This document shows, in pieces, positions 23,809-34,900 of a stretch of 64,000 nt of DNA. Location of the stretch: assembly GCF_008831285.2 (NCBI RefSeq), contig NC_045138.2, positions 62,001-126,000 of the forward strand. The letters run 5' to 3'. The position numbers and the translations under genes are program-made. Origin of the DNA: Nymphaea colorata. Taxonomy: Eukaryota > Streptophyta > Magnoliopsida > Nymphaeales > Nymphaeaceae. Numbering within the stretch: position 1 is the stretch's first letter; each line of letters opens with the position of its first letter. The notes beneath the pieces are model-generated. The model was given only the letters and a program-made list of their open reading frames with translations, was not told the DNA's origin and made no database searches.

Positions 23809-23811
<3 letters not shown>

Positions 23812-25278
23812 CTGATAAAATAAAAATGCATAACAAAAAAGTCTTTTATTTACAATACTTGTGAGATTGCTTATTTATTTAAGTTTGCGTACTGACATTA
23901 GCAAAGTTTGTACCTTAGTCGTGGACGTATCTTCTAACTGTGGTGTCTCCAACTATCTATGGAGTCGTGCTGATGCAGAAACCTGAGCAGTTGTGAACTG
24001 TACACATTTTGTTTATTTGATTTCAACTTGTCACTGACAGCAAAAACCCAAGTTTTCCCTTGTGTCTCTCATCTCTTTCTTTTATTTTTTATTTGTCATG
24101 CATTTTATTTGTCATGCTTTCTCTAAGTAAACATTAAAAAATAAATAAAAACTTCTTCTTTTTTTTTTTTAACTTGAGGAAAGAAAATACAATTGAAGGT
24201 ATATATATATATATATATATATAAATATAAGAGCAGAAATATTAGATGGAATGATAGGTATTAGTTTAACTAAGAGGTATTGTAAATGTGATTGTTTTCA
24301 CTTGAAGAACGCGAATTGCTTACGTAAGAGGTCAAAAACCTCTTTTTTTTTTCCAAAATTTGAATAAAAAGTAAAGAATAGAATTTCTACATTTATTGCC
24401 AAATCCTCTTAATCACACTGAAGAATAAAAAATAAGTTGCTGAGCAATGTGGAAATGTTTTCTTTTTGAACGTTCATTGGTCTGGGAAAAAAGGTAGAAC
24501 TCAAGATGGAATTGCCCTTCAATCATTGAGGGAGGACACAAAGTCATAAAAGGGCGAGAGAATTTCTCCCATCACAAGTTGAAAAGGACAAACATATCAT
24601 ACTTTTAGGGACATGTTCATATCATTCAAGGTATTCTTTATGCTCAAATTGCCAACAAAAACAAACACAAGTTAAACAAAACACTCTAATGTCCACGTCT
24701 TCCTCAAGGTTAGTGTGTTTTTATAAATTTAAGTGATGGCGGTGGTTGTGATGGGAAGATTATATCGATGTCACGCATTAATTAATATCATTTCTCAGCA
24801 TAGTTGGGATACTTTTTGGCTTTATTCCGGATGGAAGATGGGAGATGAACGGTCCAGATTCTTATTTTGTTTCCGTTATTTATATAATATTAGGTCCTCT
24901 TGTACCAAGATGGGATCTTCCTTGGCTCTAATAATGCACACCCCAAGTCAATGGGAGTGCTTAATTCGATATTTGATCATATTATATATGGAATAAATAT
25001 GTGCTATTATAATGATGAAGTGGAATCATACTCCTATTGGGGATAGCTAGGTCAAACCAAAGAGTTGACTCTAGAAAGATTAGGACCCGGGCCTGAACCG
25101 ACTGGGTCAGGGTGTAACGCCCTCCTAGGGACTTGAGCCTCCTAGGGACTTGAGTGTGTTGGTTTGTTTCCGAGCAAAGATTTATGAGAGCATTTGGTAA
25201 GAAGAACATTATGTTTGGTATAGATCATCTAAGAACACTATATGTTGGTTTTAAGAAGTATTATGTGATAATATAAAG
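23809..25278. other. Intergenic, AT-rich
   Basis: Contains a (TA)n run at about 24199-24223 and poly-T tracts. The frame 24733-24996 has no recognisable family. Near 25125-25150 the phrase CTCCTAGGGACTTGAG is directly duplicated. No gene is supported. Confidence 0.5.
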
Positions 25279-25567
25279 GTTGGGTATCGGGTCGAATACC
25301 TGATGAGTATCTGGTACGTGAACCGAGCTCGAGCCAATAAAAAAGGCACCTGGCCGGCCCGAGTGGGCTAGATATTTTTTTAATATATATTTTATGAATT
25401 TATATATATAATTATAATATTTTATTATGATTAATTATATTTGTATATTATTTCATATTAAAAAATATATATTTTTTACTTTAATCAGGTCGGGTTTAGA
25501 CTTGAGTTTTAAGTGTCGGGTTGGACTCGAGCTTGGGTTTGGATGTTGGGCCGGCCCCATGCCCAGA
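25279..25567. mobile_element. GC-ended MITE, family A (copy 4)
   Basis: GGTTGGGTATCGGGTCG at the left end and GGGCCGGCCCCATGCCCAGAC at the right end, in inverted arrangement around a TTTTTTAATATATATTTTAT core. Target duplication not resolved. Confidence 0.65.
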
Positions 25568-25799
25568 CTTAATTAGATGATATTTTTAGATGAAACATTC
25601 ATATGTTTGTTATAATTACTCTATGTTTATCATACCAAGAAAACTCTGCAGCTACTTGGTTATTCACTGCCTTTTGAGTTGGGCATGTTTGACATGTCGG
25701 TGTAAAGTTCAATCAAACACAAGAGAAGCTTTCAAAGATAAATTTTCTCTTGCAACTCAGATTCTTCTACAAAAGATGTGAAATGTAAGCCTTCATGTA

Positions 25800-26550
25800 A
25801 ACATGTCAACGGATCAGAATTGGATTGGACATTCGAACGAACTGCTTGAAAAAATCAGACATGAGTTAACATGTCATCAAAAAATCAGATCTAATTCAGT
25901 TTTAAAAGTAGACATTTGATTGGATTCAAAATTTAGATTTGGTTTTAAGTAAATATCTGATCGGATTCGGCCTTAGACTCAGATTGAGAATTTTTTTTAG
26001 ATAAAAATACTATATCCGATATCATGCATTTTAAAACTAGATTTTAACAAATTATAATGCGTTGTGGATTCATTCTTGCACTTAAAAGTTGGTTTTCAAT
26101 TAGATGTGAAGATCATATGGTACAGAGTACAGACGCGAAAAAAATGTGAGAAAATGAAATGTCGTTTCAAACTAAAAAAAACTTGTTTTTTTGAAAAAAA
26201 ATGTGAAAACAAAAAAAATGCATTTTTAACACGCTTTTTCATTTTTTCATTTTGTTAATGCCACAAAGTTTTTTATTTTTTATTTGTTGCGAACCTACTT
26301 ATCTTTTGAGGTTTGTCTTATGATTTTCTCACTTATTTTATTTTTTTTATTTTTACTTTTTTTTTAATTTTAGAAAAATATACCATTTTTTCCCGTTTTT
26401 CCCTTCATTTTTCAAACCTACCATATTGTACCTGACTGCAAACATTTTTTGTGACTATAGACTATAAACTTTTCTTGGTTTGTGTTTGAACCTAAATTTG
26501 AATACGAATACATGGCCACTCAAACATGATCTATTGACATCCCGACTTTA
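25800..26550. mobile_element. Family B element, expanded or with nested insertion
   Basis: The left end ACATGTCAACGGATCAGAAT and right end GATCTATTGACATCCCGAC match family B termini. At about 750 bp it is nearly twice as long as the copy at 16296. The middle (about 26060-26450), bounded by CATATGGTACAG and CCATATTGTACCTG in inverted orientation and full of A/T homopolymers, looks like a separate insertion. Confidence 0.5.
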
Positions 26551-27000
26551 TTTTGTTTTTAATCAGGTTAGTATAGATTTATTGGATGTAAAATGAAAAG
26601 AAAAAATAAAACAAACTGAAAAGATAAAAAATGAGTGACCATCTTGAAAATATCTTAAGTACGTCAGGGTCAGGGGTCTGTCCTATTCCCTTGTCGTATA
26701 CAGGCGTCCAGCGTGCATGTGAAGTGAGACAAAGATTTTTTGTCTCGTAATTGTCTCAATATTTAAGCTTTCGTGACCAGACAAACTCTTAATGACTAGT
26801 AATTTAATCGCCACGAGGGCAAACATGTCTCGGTGAGAATATAATATACACCAATCCCAGTGTGGTTAAATTGCTCCGAGGGTGGAAAATATCTTGTCCA
26901 ACGTGCGCAGAGAGAGAGAGAGAAAAACCACAGCCTTCGTCTTGAAAGCCGGGAGCCCTTGTCCTCAAAGCTCGCTGGACTTCACCTTCCGTGGTCCTTA

Positions 27001-27078
27001 ATATTTCGGCGCATGTCAAAATTTAGAAACTTTAATTCGGCATCTCTCATGAAAAATTTCTGACTTCACCCATGTTTG
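27001..27078 (+). mobile_element. Family C fragment
   Basis: ATATTTCGGCGCATGTCAAA, then TTTAGAAACTTTAATTCGGC, ending at GACTTCACCCATG: the right half of a family C element without its left terminus. Confidence 0.6.
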
Positions 27079-27726
27079 ACGCCAATCAAAATGTAGTGCC
27101 TATAAGAGTCAAACATGAGAGAGAGCGATATACCCTTACTCGCTAATTAGGAGGTTAAGAAAAATTAATGTTGTTACAACCAGTCTGAATCGGCTTTGAA
27201 TAGATTGATTTTAATAGAATATCTAGCAAGTAAAGAAGCAAGGTATTTGATTTTAACTATTTATGTTCAGCTATTGTTAATGTTAATAGCATTTTCAAGA
27301 ATTGTTTGTAGTGCTTTTAGCCATGAATTTGTAGTTTTTAATCATCAGATAACATCTGACATTCGACACAGTTGAATTCTTTTATAAACACATATGCCTA
27401 AGTGGGGGGCAGAGCCAATAATCTTTTGTTGCAAGAGCTAAACTATAATTTCAAATAGGAAAAGCAAGACATTCAAGATTCCATTAAAGCACAACAAACT
27501 AAAACAGGGCAGGTGAACAATTCTAAATAGTAAAAATGAAAAAACTAGAAAACTTTCTTCATTATCGAACAAAGAAAAAACTTTCTTACAACTTAGGTGG
27601 CGTTTGACAGTCCTACACATGTTTTCAAATAGGCTTCCTGTGAAAAAAAAAAGTTCAAACTTAAAACTGTAGGCCAAGATTTAGACAAACCTGGTCTTAC
27701 ATGACCTGCGTTGGCGCTCGGGATAC

Positions 27727-28360
27727 GGGTGGACAATGAGTTGAGCTACTCAAGCTACTTATTAAAGCTCGGCTCATGAACAAGCTTTAACCGACTTATT
27801 TGCTTAACGAGTCGAACTCGAGTTCATGAGTCGACTCGTTCAAATAATCGAGTTGAGTTCGAACTCAACACGTAACTGTCGAGTCGAGCTTCAGCCTTAA
27901 TCGAATTTGTCGAGCCTTAATCAAGTCGATATATTCAAACGAGTTTACGAGTTTGTCGAGCTTTAATCGAGTCGAGTTCGAACTTAACGCGTAACAATGA
28001 ATAACAATTCTATTCAAATGAGTTTGTTGAACTTTAATCACATCGAGCTCGAGTTCAATGTGTAACAATGAATATCAATTTTATTCAAACGAGTTTGTTG
28101 AGCCTTAATCGAGTCGAGCTCGAAGTCAACGCATAACAATGAATATCAATTTTATTCAAACGAGTTTGTCGAACCTTAATCGAGTCGAGCTCGAGCTCGA
28201 GCTCAACACGTAACGATGAATACGAATTCTATTCAAACGAGTTTGTCGAGCCTTAATCGAGTCGAGCTTGAGCTCAACACGTTACTGCCGAGTCGAGCTG
28301 CTTCCGAAAACCGAATTCGAACTGACTGAACTCGGGCTCGACTCGGCAAGTGTTCAACCC
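27727..28360. mobile_element. Family D element with internal tandem repeats (copy 1)
   Basis: The outer ends GGTGGACAATGAGTTGAGCT and CTCGGCAAGTGTTCAACCC are inverted-repeat-like. Inside, a unit of about 70-75 bp is repeated about five to six times. Its landmarks are AACGAGTTTGTCGAGCCTTA, ATCGAGTCGAGCTCGAGCTC and AACACGTAACGATGAAT. GAGCTC and CTCGAG palindromes give it strong folding potential. The reverse complement of the same unit builds the element at 57625-58200. Non-coding. Confidence 0.75.
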
Positions 28361-28399
28361 TAATTGGGGACGGGAGGTTCTGTGAAACCTTAAATTTAA

Positions 28400-31300
28400 A
28401 GTGATGTTAAGTAACTAACATTCCAACCTCAGAGCTGCAACGGACTGAGAGAGGACGTCCGATCCTTCCATCGGAAGGTGGAGACTCGCCCTCATCCAAC
28501 GAACCTGGGCAAAGACCTTATCAGAAAGTTCCTCGTCTGGAAATCGCTTCGCCCGAAGCAAGTGAGGTGTTCCTGTTGTAATTCTCGGATCTTATGTGGG
28601 TAGTTGAGACATTTCAGCCTTCCAACCGCCACCATTTATACGGACGGAGGGAAGGAGCGGAAAAACAGGGACGGCGTAGGGAGCGCTCTGCTTCTTAACG
28701 TAACTTGGCCTTTGTGAGCGATTAGGTTGCGAACCGGCACTTTCCGATTCGTTCTAAGAGGAAGTTGAAGTTCATAGGTGACTTCCCTTCCAATAGTCTC
28801 TCCAGCTCTGTTTGTGGATCTTCCGCCATTGCTTCTCGTCTCTAAGCTTCCGAGCCGTTTCGTTTTCGTTTTCACTGTTGTTGCCGGACGAGTGCGGCAG
28901 AAGAGCAGGTCTGCATCTTCGCTTTTTTTCCCATTTTTTTTTCTTTATTTCGATCGATTTAGTTGAATTTTGAGGTGTTCATTTTATCTTTGTTTGGCGT
29001 TTCCTCTGTAGGCACTTGCTTTTTGCTCCTTTCTCCTGTTCTTCTGAGTTGATTTTCTTGATTATGCGTCTTCGAGAGGTTTCTACTTCTCTTCCTTTCT
29101 CGTTTTTTTGGTCTGGAGAGCGTGCGATGGTTGTCCGAGTGGCGAGTGTCCTTTGTTTTTTGTGTTATCTTCCCCGGAGATCTGAAAAGTTGTCTTGCTT
29201 TCGTTTGATTCATGCATCATAATAAATTTTGTGAGATTGTGATTGTTCTTGTTCTGTTTCTGTGTTTATTCTGTTATTTCGCTCTGTCTCTTTCTTTTTG
29301 CTCGTTTTTTAGAAATCGGAAACTGTTTGCTTGTATTCCTTTCCACTGTGACTCATTTAATTGAGACTGGAGCTTTTTTTCTACCGTCGTCTCCGCTCCA
29401 TTCGTGGATTCTGGTCAGAGATCAAAGACGGTTTCCGTTTAGATATTTTCCATTCTGTTGTAGATTTTTCTTCAATCACCCGGATCTCTTCTGTGGATCT
29501 GCTCTCAATGTTCCGTAATGCGTTTGCTTTTTCGTTAAGATCCCGTTTTTTCGCTCTGTTATTTGATGCTCTTGATCTTGTGTCATTTAATCTTACCGTT
29601 TCGCTCATTTCTTGCTGCCGTTCCTTTGGTGTCGCGTATCAGCGTATTTTCCTTTTGTGTTTTCTCTCTTTTTTTTTGTTGATTTCACGCGTCTGTGACT
29701 TCCATTTTCGTCCGATTCTCGTTGCTCTCCCATATTTTTTTACGGTTCCCTTCTGCAAATTTGGAGGTATGATTCTGAGTTTGTAAACTGATTCTTTTGT
29801 ATGACCGTCCTTTCTATATTTCTGAAAAATTTGTATGCGCGCGAAGACTTTCCCTTTCAACTTTCCCGAAAGGGAAAAAATTTCCGTCATTGCCGGACCT
29901 CCTGCTGCGCTTCGGCATAACTTTTGAGGCTTTGAAGTTTGCGTCTCCCATATCGGAAGAGGAGACATATTCCGTGTTCGTCCCACGACAAGCCAACCAC
30001 TAGGCTGTGGCATCTTCGTTTTCGAGGCCGTCTTCATTCGGCTTGTTCTTCCTCCTCGGTCGCTCGTGTTCCGTCGCTTCACGCCTCTCCACAAGAGAAA
30101 CCCTCTTAGGGATTTTCTCCGTCAATCCCCTTGGCACCTTTTTTCTCTTTTTCCATGCTGGTCCTTCCGCCTCACCTGGGTCAAGCTATCTCGAGCTCGT
30201 CTCGTTTCGAAACCCACTGGGGAAGCAGCCGTACTGTCATGCTAGCACCATATCTGGACGCCTCCGTTCTTTCTTTGTACGAGCTCTCTCTCTTTCGGTT
30301 TCAATATATATCCCCCCTGCACTCCCTCCCGGAAGAGCGTTCTATTACGTCTCTCTGCGCTTGCCGATTATCACTCCATAATTTGCTTATATATCCGTTT
30401 ATTATATCAACACATAATCTCTCTCTTATAGATCTCTGTCTCCGTTCGTCACCCGTCAATTGTGAGTAAGAAGAGGTAAAGAAGGGTTAGCCGACTTACT
30501 CTTTGACCTTCAGTTCAGCCTATTCCCTTATTTTCTTCCGCCTCGCCTTTTCTGTTTCTTTAGGTCAACCGCTGCTTTTTCTCGTTTCCTGTTTTTTATC
30601 ACGGCCAGTGTGGTCTTGGAAGGAAGCTTAGCCGTGACATCTCGGTGCTATTCATTTCATAATGTCGATGGCCCCCCTACAGTCCACTCCTTTTCGACAA
30701 ATTGGCGCCACTAGAGGAGTCAGAAATTTTAATTGAAGAGAGCACTAATTCAATATCATTAATTGGGGCACAATCAAATATATCAAAAACATTAAAATTA
30801 AATTAAATTAACTTTATGAAGCTTCTGTGAGAACTCCCAATGGCTCCGCCAATGCTTCCCGCCATTAAATTGCGGTGTCCGCTTGCAAGTCAAACTCATA
30901 ATTTTTTTCCTATTAGTTTTACCTTGATAACTTATCTAAGAGCTGACGAAAAGTTGCGGTTCCAATGAGTGGAACATCTTAACCTTTTTTAATTGACACT
31001 GGTGAGAACTCTCAAAGGTATGGTAAACTTTTCCATATGAACCTCTTCCCTCTTTCAAGCGCCACGAAGTGAAATCGATTTTCACTTCGTATTGAAAAAG
31101 TAAAATATGTTCTGCGCTTATCTGGTCTATATTGTTTTTGAAACTCTCAGTTACCACTGACATGGTATTTTGGGCTAAAAGGTAAGAGTTACTGTTTTAG
31201 TTTTCATTCTGCCTGCAACAAAGCTCTGCTCACCGCCGCCTACGATTAGTTTAAGAACTTCGACGCCTGGTTAGAGCTTCATACATCAAAGCGAAGAAAG

Positions 31301-31920
31301 AAAGAATGATAATCAAGACTCTAAATCATTTTCAAGACAACTGGAAATCCTGGGCAACTGCCCAATGATAGATAGTACATCAGCCTTTCCGGAGTCCAAG
31401 TTGGAATACAGTAACTACAAGCCACTTTCCGACAAATAAAAAGGACGAATGCTTTATTGCTTTACACTTAAAAGGCGTCAGTTAACCTACGGCGTGTATG
31501 AATCCCTTCAGGACCTTTGAGGCATCTCCTGTCTTCCTTGCTCTCTGCTCCTCTGTAAAATACAACCAACTTATTTTTCTAAGTGGATGGTCGTCATTCG
31601 GTGATTGCCTCGGCCGAAAACAGTGGGTTGCCTAAACAATGGGTTATCTGGGGATCGTGTCAAAGTCTTAGATGCCATATAAGTATACCACTCTGCAGTT
31701 CCTTCAGAGAGAGCCATCTTTTGTTTGTTGATATGTAGTATATACATATAAGTACCATCGACTTCGCGCAAGATTATTATAAGCTGTGCGCTGATTGACT
31801 TTGCCCATTTCATGTCTTTCCGTTGTTTACAAGTGAAATGTTCGTAGGTCCATTGACAAGCCCTTGCGATTCATGTGCAGAGGCGGCAAAAGTGGGAAGG
31901 AGAGAAGAGAGGCCGCATGC
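28400..31920 (+). other. Probable leader exon and long leader intron of the ACR3-like gene
   Basis: A GC-richer stretch to 28908 ends in an exon-like GGCAGAAGAGCAG/GTCTGC donor. T-rich, intron-like DNA follows. Just before the ACR3 start codon, TTCATGTGCAG ends at 31880, which would make a 40-base second leader exon. Long T-rich frames at 29243-29786 and 30007-30469 are composition artefacts. Transcript data would be needed to prove the leader structure; it is inferred from composition and splice-site words only. Confidence 0.4.
30702..30854 (+). mobile_element. Family E short element
   Basis: TTGGCGCCACTAGAGGAGTC with AGAAATTTT and GAGAGCACTA at the left, and GGCTCCGCCAATG at the right, correspond to the other family E copies. 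Lies within the presumed leader intron of the ACR3-like gene. Confidence 0.55.
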
Positions 31921-34900
31921 ATGGGGAGCATTTGCTGGCCTTACTTTGATCCCGAGTATGACACACTCAGCCAGAGAATCAATCCGCCGAGGTAAGCTTT
32001 CTTTAGAAATGACCTTTAGTCAGTTGACCCCTTCTCTTTTTTGGAAGTGGTCTTAAATACTTGCTACTTATTGTTCTTCAAATCCCAAAGCCCACAGCCA
32101 AAAAAAAAAAAAAAGAATAAAGAAGGAAATTTATTAAAATTTAGCCCCTTTAAACCTCAATCAACTTCTCGTCAATCAATGAAAAAAACAAGATGCTTGC
32201 AAAATTTTATGTGATGAAAATGCAGTTTTTGGCGTTGGGCTGTTTCTAACACCAGCTCTTTTGGATATTGGAATTTGGATGACAAACATGGGTTTATATC
32301 TTCTATCAGCAGGGTATCCATTGACAACGCGACATGCGGCGATTGCACCCTAGTCAAGGTAATCTCTACTTTTGAATTTTGAGATATGATAAGACGTGAA
32401 AGCATCGTAGAAGAGAATCACTGAACTATCCGTCTTACCCGTAGTCTTCTTGTTGTACCGTTAGAATTAGACTTCTCGAAAGTCGGTCAAGAGCCGAGCA
32501 ATAAAGCTAAAGTGTCCTTTCTTAGCGACACCCCTTGGATTCTGACCTCAAACTGAAGAAGATAGGAAAGTGATAGCTTAATAGTTGCCCCTTGTATTTC
32601 TGTGGTCAATGGAAAGGACTACAAGCATAAGCATAAAGTTGGTCGACTGAATTCATATCAAATGACAGTCAGGCCATATTTGATCGCCGAGATCTGTCTA
32701 TGCGGATTCAGAACTGATTTTAAATTATTTTTTTCACTGGATCGAGATTGAGACCTAAAGTGGTCTAGGATCCACCAAAGATTAGGTTAGGTAAGGTTAT
32801 AGGGGTAGGTGCCCCTTGAATCTGAACGTTTCTTTAGGTCAAATCTAATTATATGGACTATGATGTACATGGTTGATTTAATGAGGATTGCCTTTTAATT
32901 TATTTGAAGCGTAGATGGATTTTCTGGAATTAGCAGACGGTGTGTTGTTAAACCGAGGGCCTCAAATCCTCAATCTGAGATTCATGAGGATCGTAGATCC
33001 ATGGATTTGAAGTCACACCCCCCAAAGGACCTCAAAATAGAGCTTTTTACGGGGAAACGTGGATTTAGGATCCACGTCTTGCACTTATGTGGAGATCCAC
33101 CGTTGGATCAACAGTGGGAACCACAAAAGGAAGATTTGAGATCGGAGGAGATCTTAGGTCCACGGGGAAACATCTATGCGCAGCTAACAGGACGTATGAT
33201 GTGCTGAAGCCTGACTACACAAACTAGCTAAATTTGATTGAATGTGAAAAATACACCATTTTTATGGTAAAATATTGAACCACGGTAGGTTCGGTTGATC
33301 TAGAAAAGAAATATATATGTTTATAAAGCACGTGCCTCTTTGTCGCAAGTTAAAAGAGCTTATTTCCGCGACTCTGCACGCTTACTTTGTCTATAATGTT
33401 GTTCTGGTAGAGCATGGCCATTTAAAGGATGTTCTACTTAATTATGAAGTTCATTAGGGCGTGTTTGGGCAAAGAACACCCTACGTGCCCATTTTAATGA
33501 AGTTATTTAGACGATGTTTGCTTCCAAGCCCTGAAAATGCTAGGATGGTCCACTGGCATCTGCTGCAGGACAAGTAGGCTTATCAAATAGTCCATGAGAT
33601 GCAACAAAAGTAACAAAGAATCATAAAAAAGAGTGTCGGGTGTTTGATTGTGGACCGTATGGATGAGACTAGGCACCTCAAAAGTAGTCTCTGAGAGTTG
33701 TACTTTCTCACCACCCAACACTCCCTTGGGCCGGTCCTCAAAGTGAGACGGCTTGTTAAAGCAGGAAAAAGGAATTTGACTGTTGCAAGTCTGACTTTTT
33801 TCACCCGCTTCGACAAAGAAACTAAGAAAGCAGAATTTACAGGCTTCTTCTGTGTTTGACAGCTGACTGTACGTTGCGTAGATTCTTCACCGCAAATGAA
33901 AATTCCTTTGATGTGAACAAAGATAATTTCGATAATTTCTCTCTGTACAGAGACATTATCTGCCGTGCAATAATACATCAAAATAGTTCCGAACATTAAA
34001 ACAGATGAAGGAAAAAGTGAGGTCTCAATCGGCCCGATCTATTTCTTTCGGCACCATGCACTTTGGATGGACGCGGTGATTTTATCGAAACCGTCAAAAA
34101 CACTGGTTCGCTCTGGGTTTAGCTTGCATAGGATTGAGATCATGACTGGTCTGGTCTTGCCCTACGTGGCTGTATCTGCTTGTTTGTGGTCGTGAATCTG
34201 CAGTTTAGGAAAAGGCGTCTTGAACTCGTAAGCACTATCAGAGGCGCACGGACAGGATGGCCTACCATCCTCCTGTGGCACCGTTGGGGCATCCAATCTC
34301 GCATCAAGGATATTAGGTGAGGCAGATGTAGCTGTAGTGTGTTGCCCATCATGTTTCTTAAAAAAGCATTTTGCAAGTTGCAGTCTGGCCAGGCCGGAGC
34401 TGCAAATCCTATGGCCAAGAATAAGCTAGGCCCAACCTAGAAAATGGGTTCTGGCTAGCTAGGAATATTTTTGCTTCGTGACTTGTAGACAGCAGCCCAA
34501 GTCAACCACCTCATTATTAAGTGCACCCGTTTTAGCTTTTTTCTTTTCCTGCTACTTTTGCAACAAAACAAAATCGTACGTTTTGCAAGTCTTTGATGCG
34601 TTTGCATTTCCGAAAAATATAAATTTCCTTCATGCCGAAGGTTCAGCACATTCACGAACCTGGAAATGTGTGGTCTAAATGTTTAGACAAGATTTGCAAC
34701 TTGCAGATTTGAGCAAACTTGAGATGGACAGACTTTCTCAATCCTTATTAAATCTTATTGATGCATCCCAATAAACTGTTCTAAGGGGTAATTTGTAGAC
34801 TTTTAGCAAGCAGAGGTCAGTATGGCTTGAAATTTGGAAAAAAGTTAAAATTTTATTTGATTTTTGAAATTTTTATATTTAAGTAAAAAAATGTTTTATC

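Noticed and set aside
24733-24996. Small protein gene of 87 codons
   Set aside because: Starts in AT-rich intergenic DNA, has no recognised family and no neighbouring exons.
27727-28360. Centromeric or telomeric satellite
   Set aside because: Only a handful of units, bounded by inverted ends, with a second bounded copy elsewhere: an element, not an array.
29243-30469. Long T-rich open frames (up to 141 codons) as genes
   Set aside because: Composition is that of a T-rich plant intron, several frames overlap on both strands, and no motif is recognisable.
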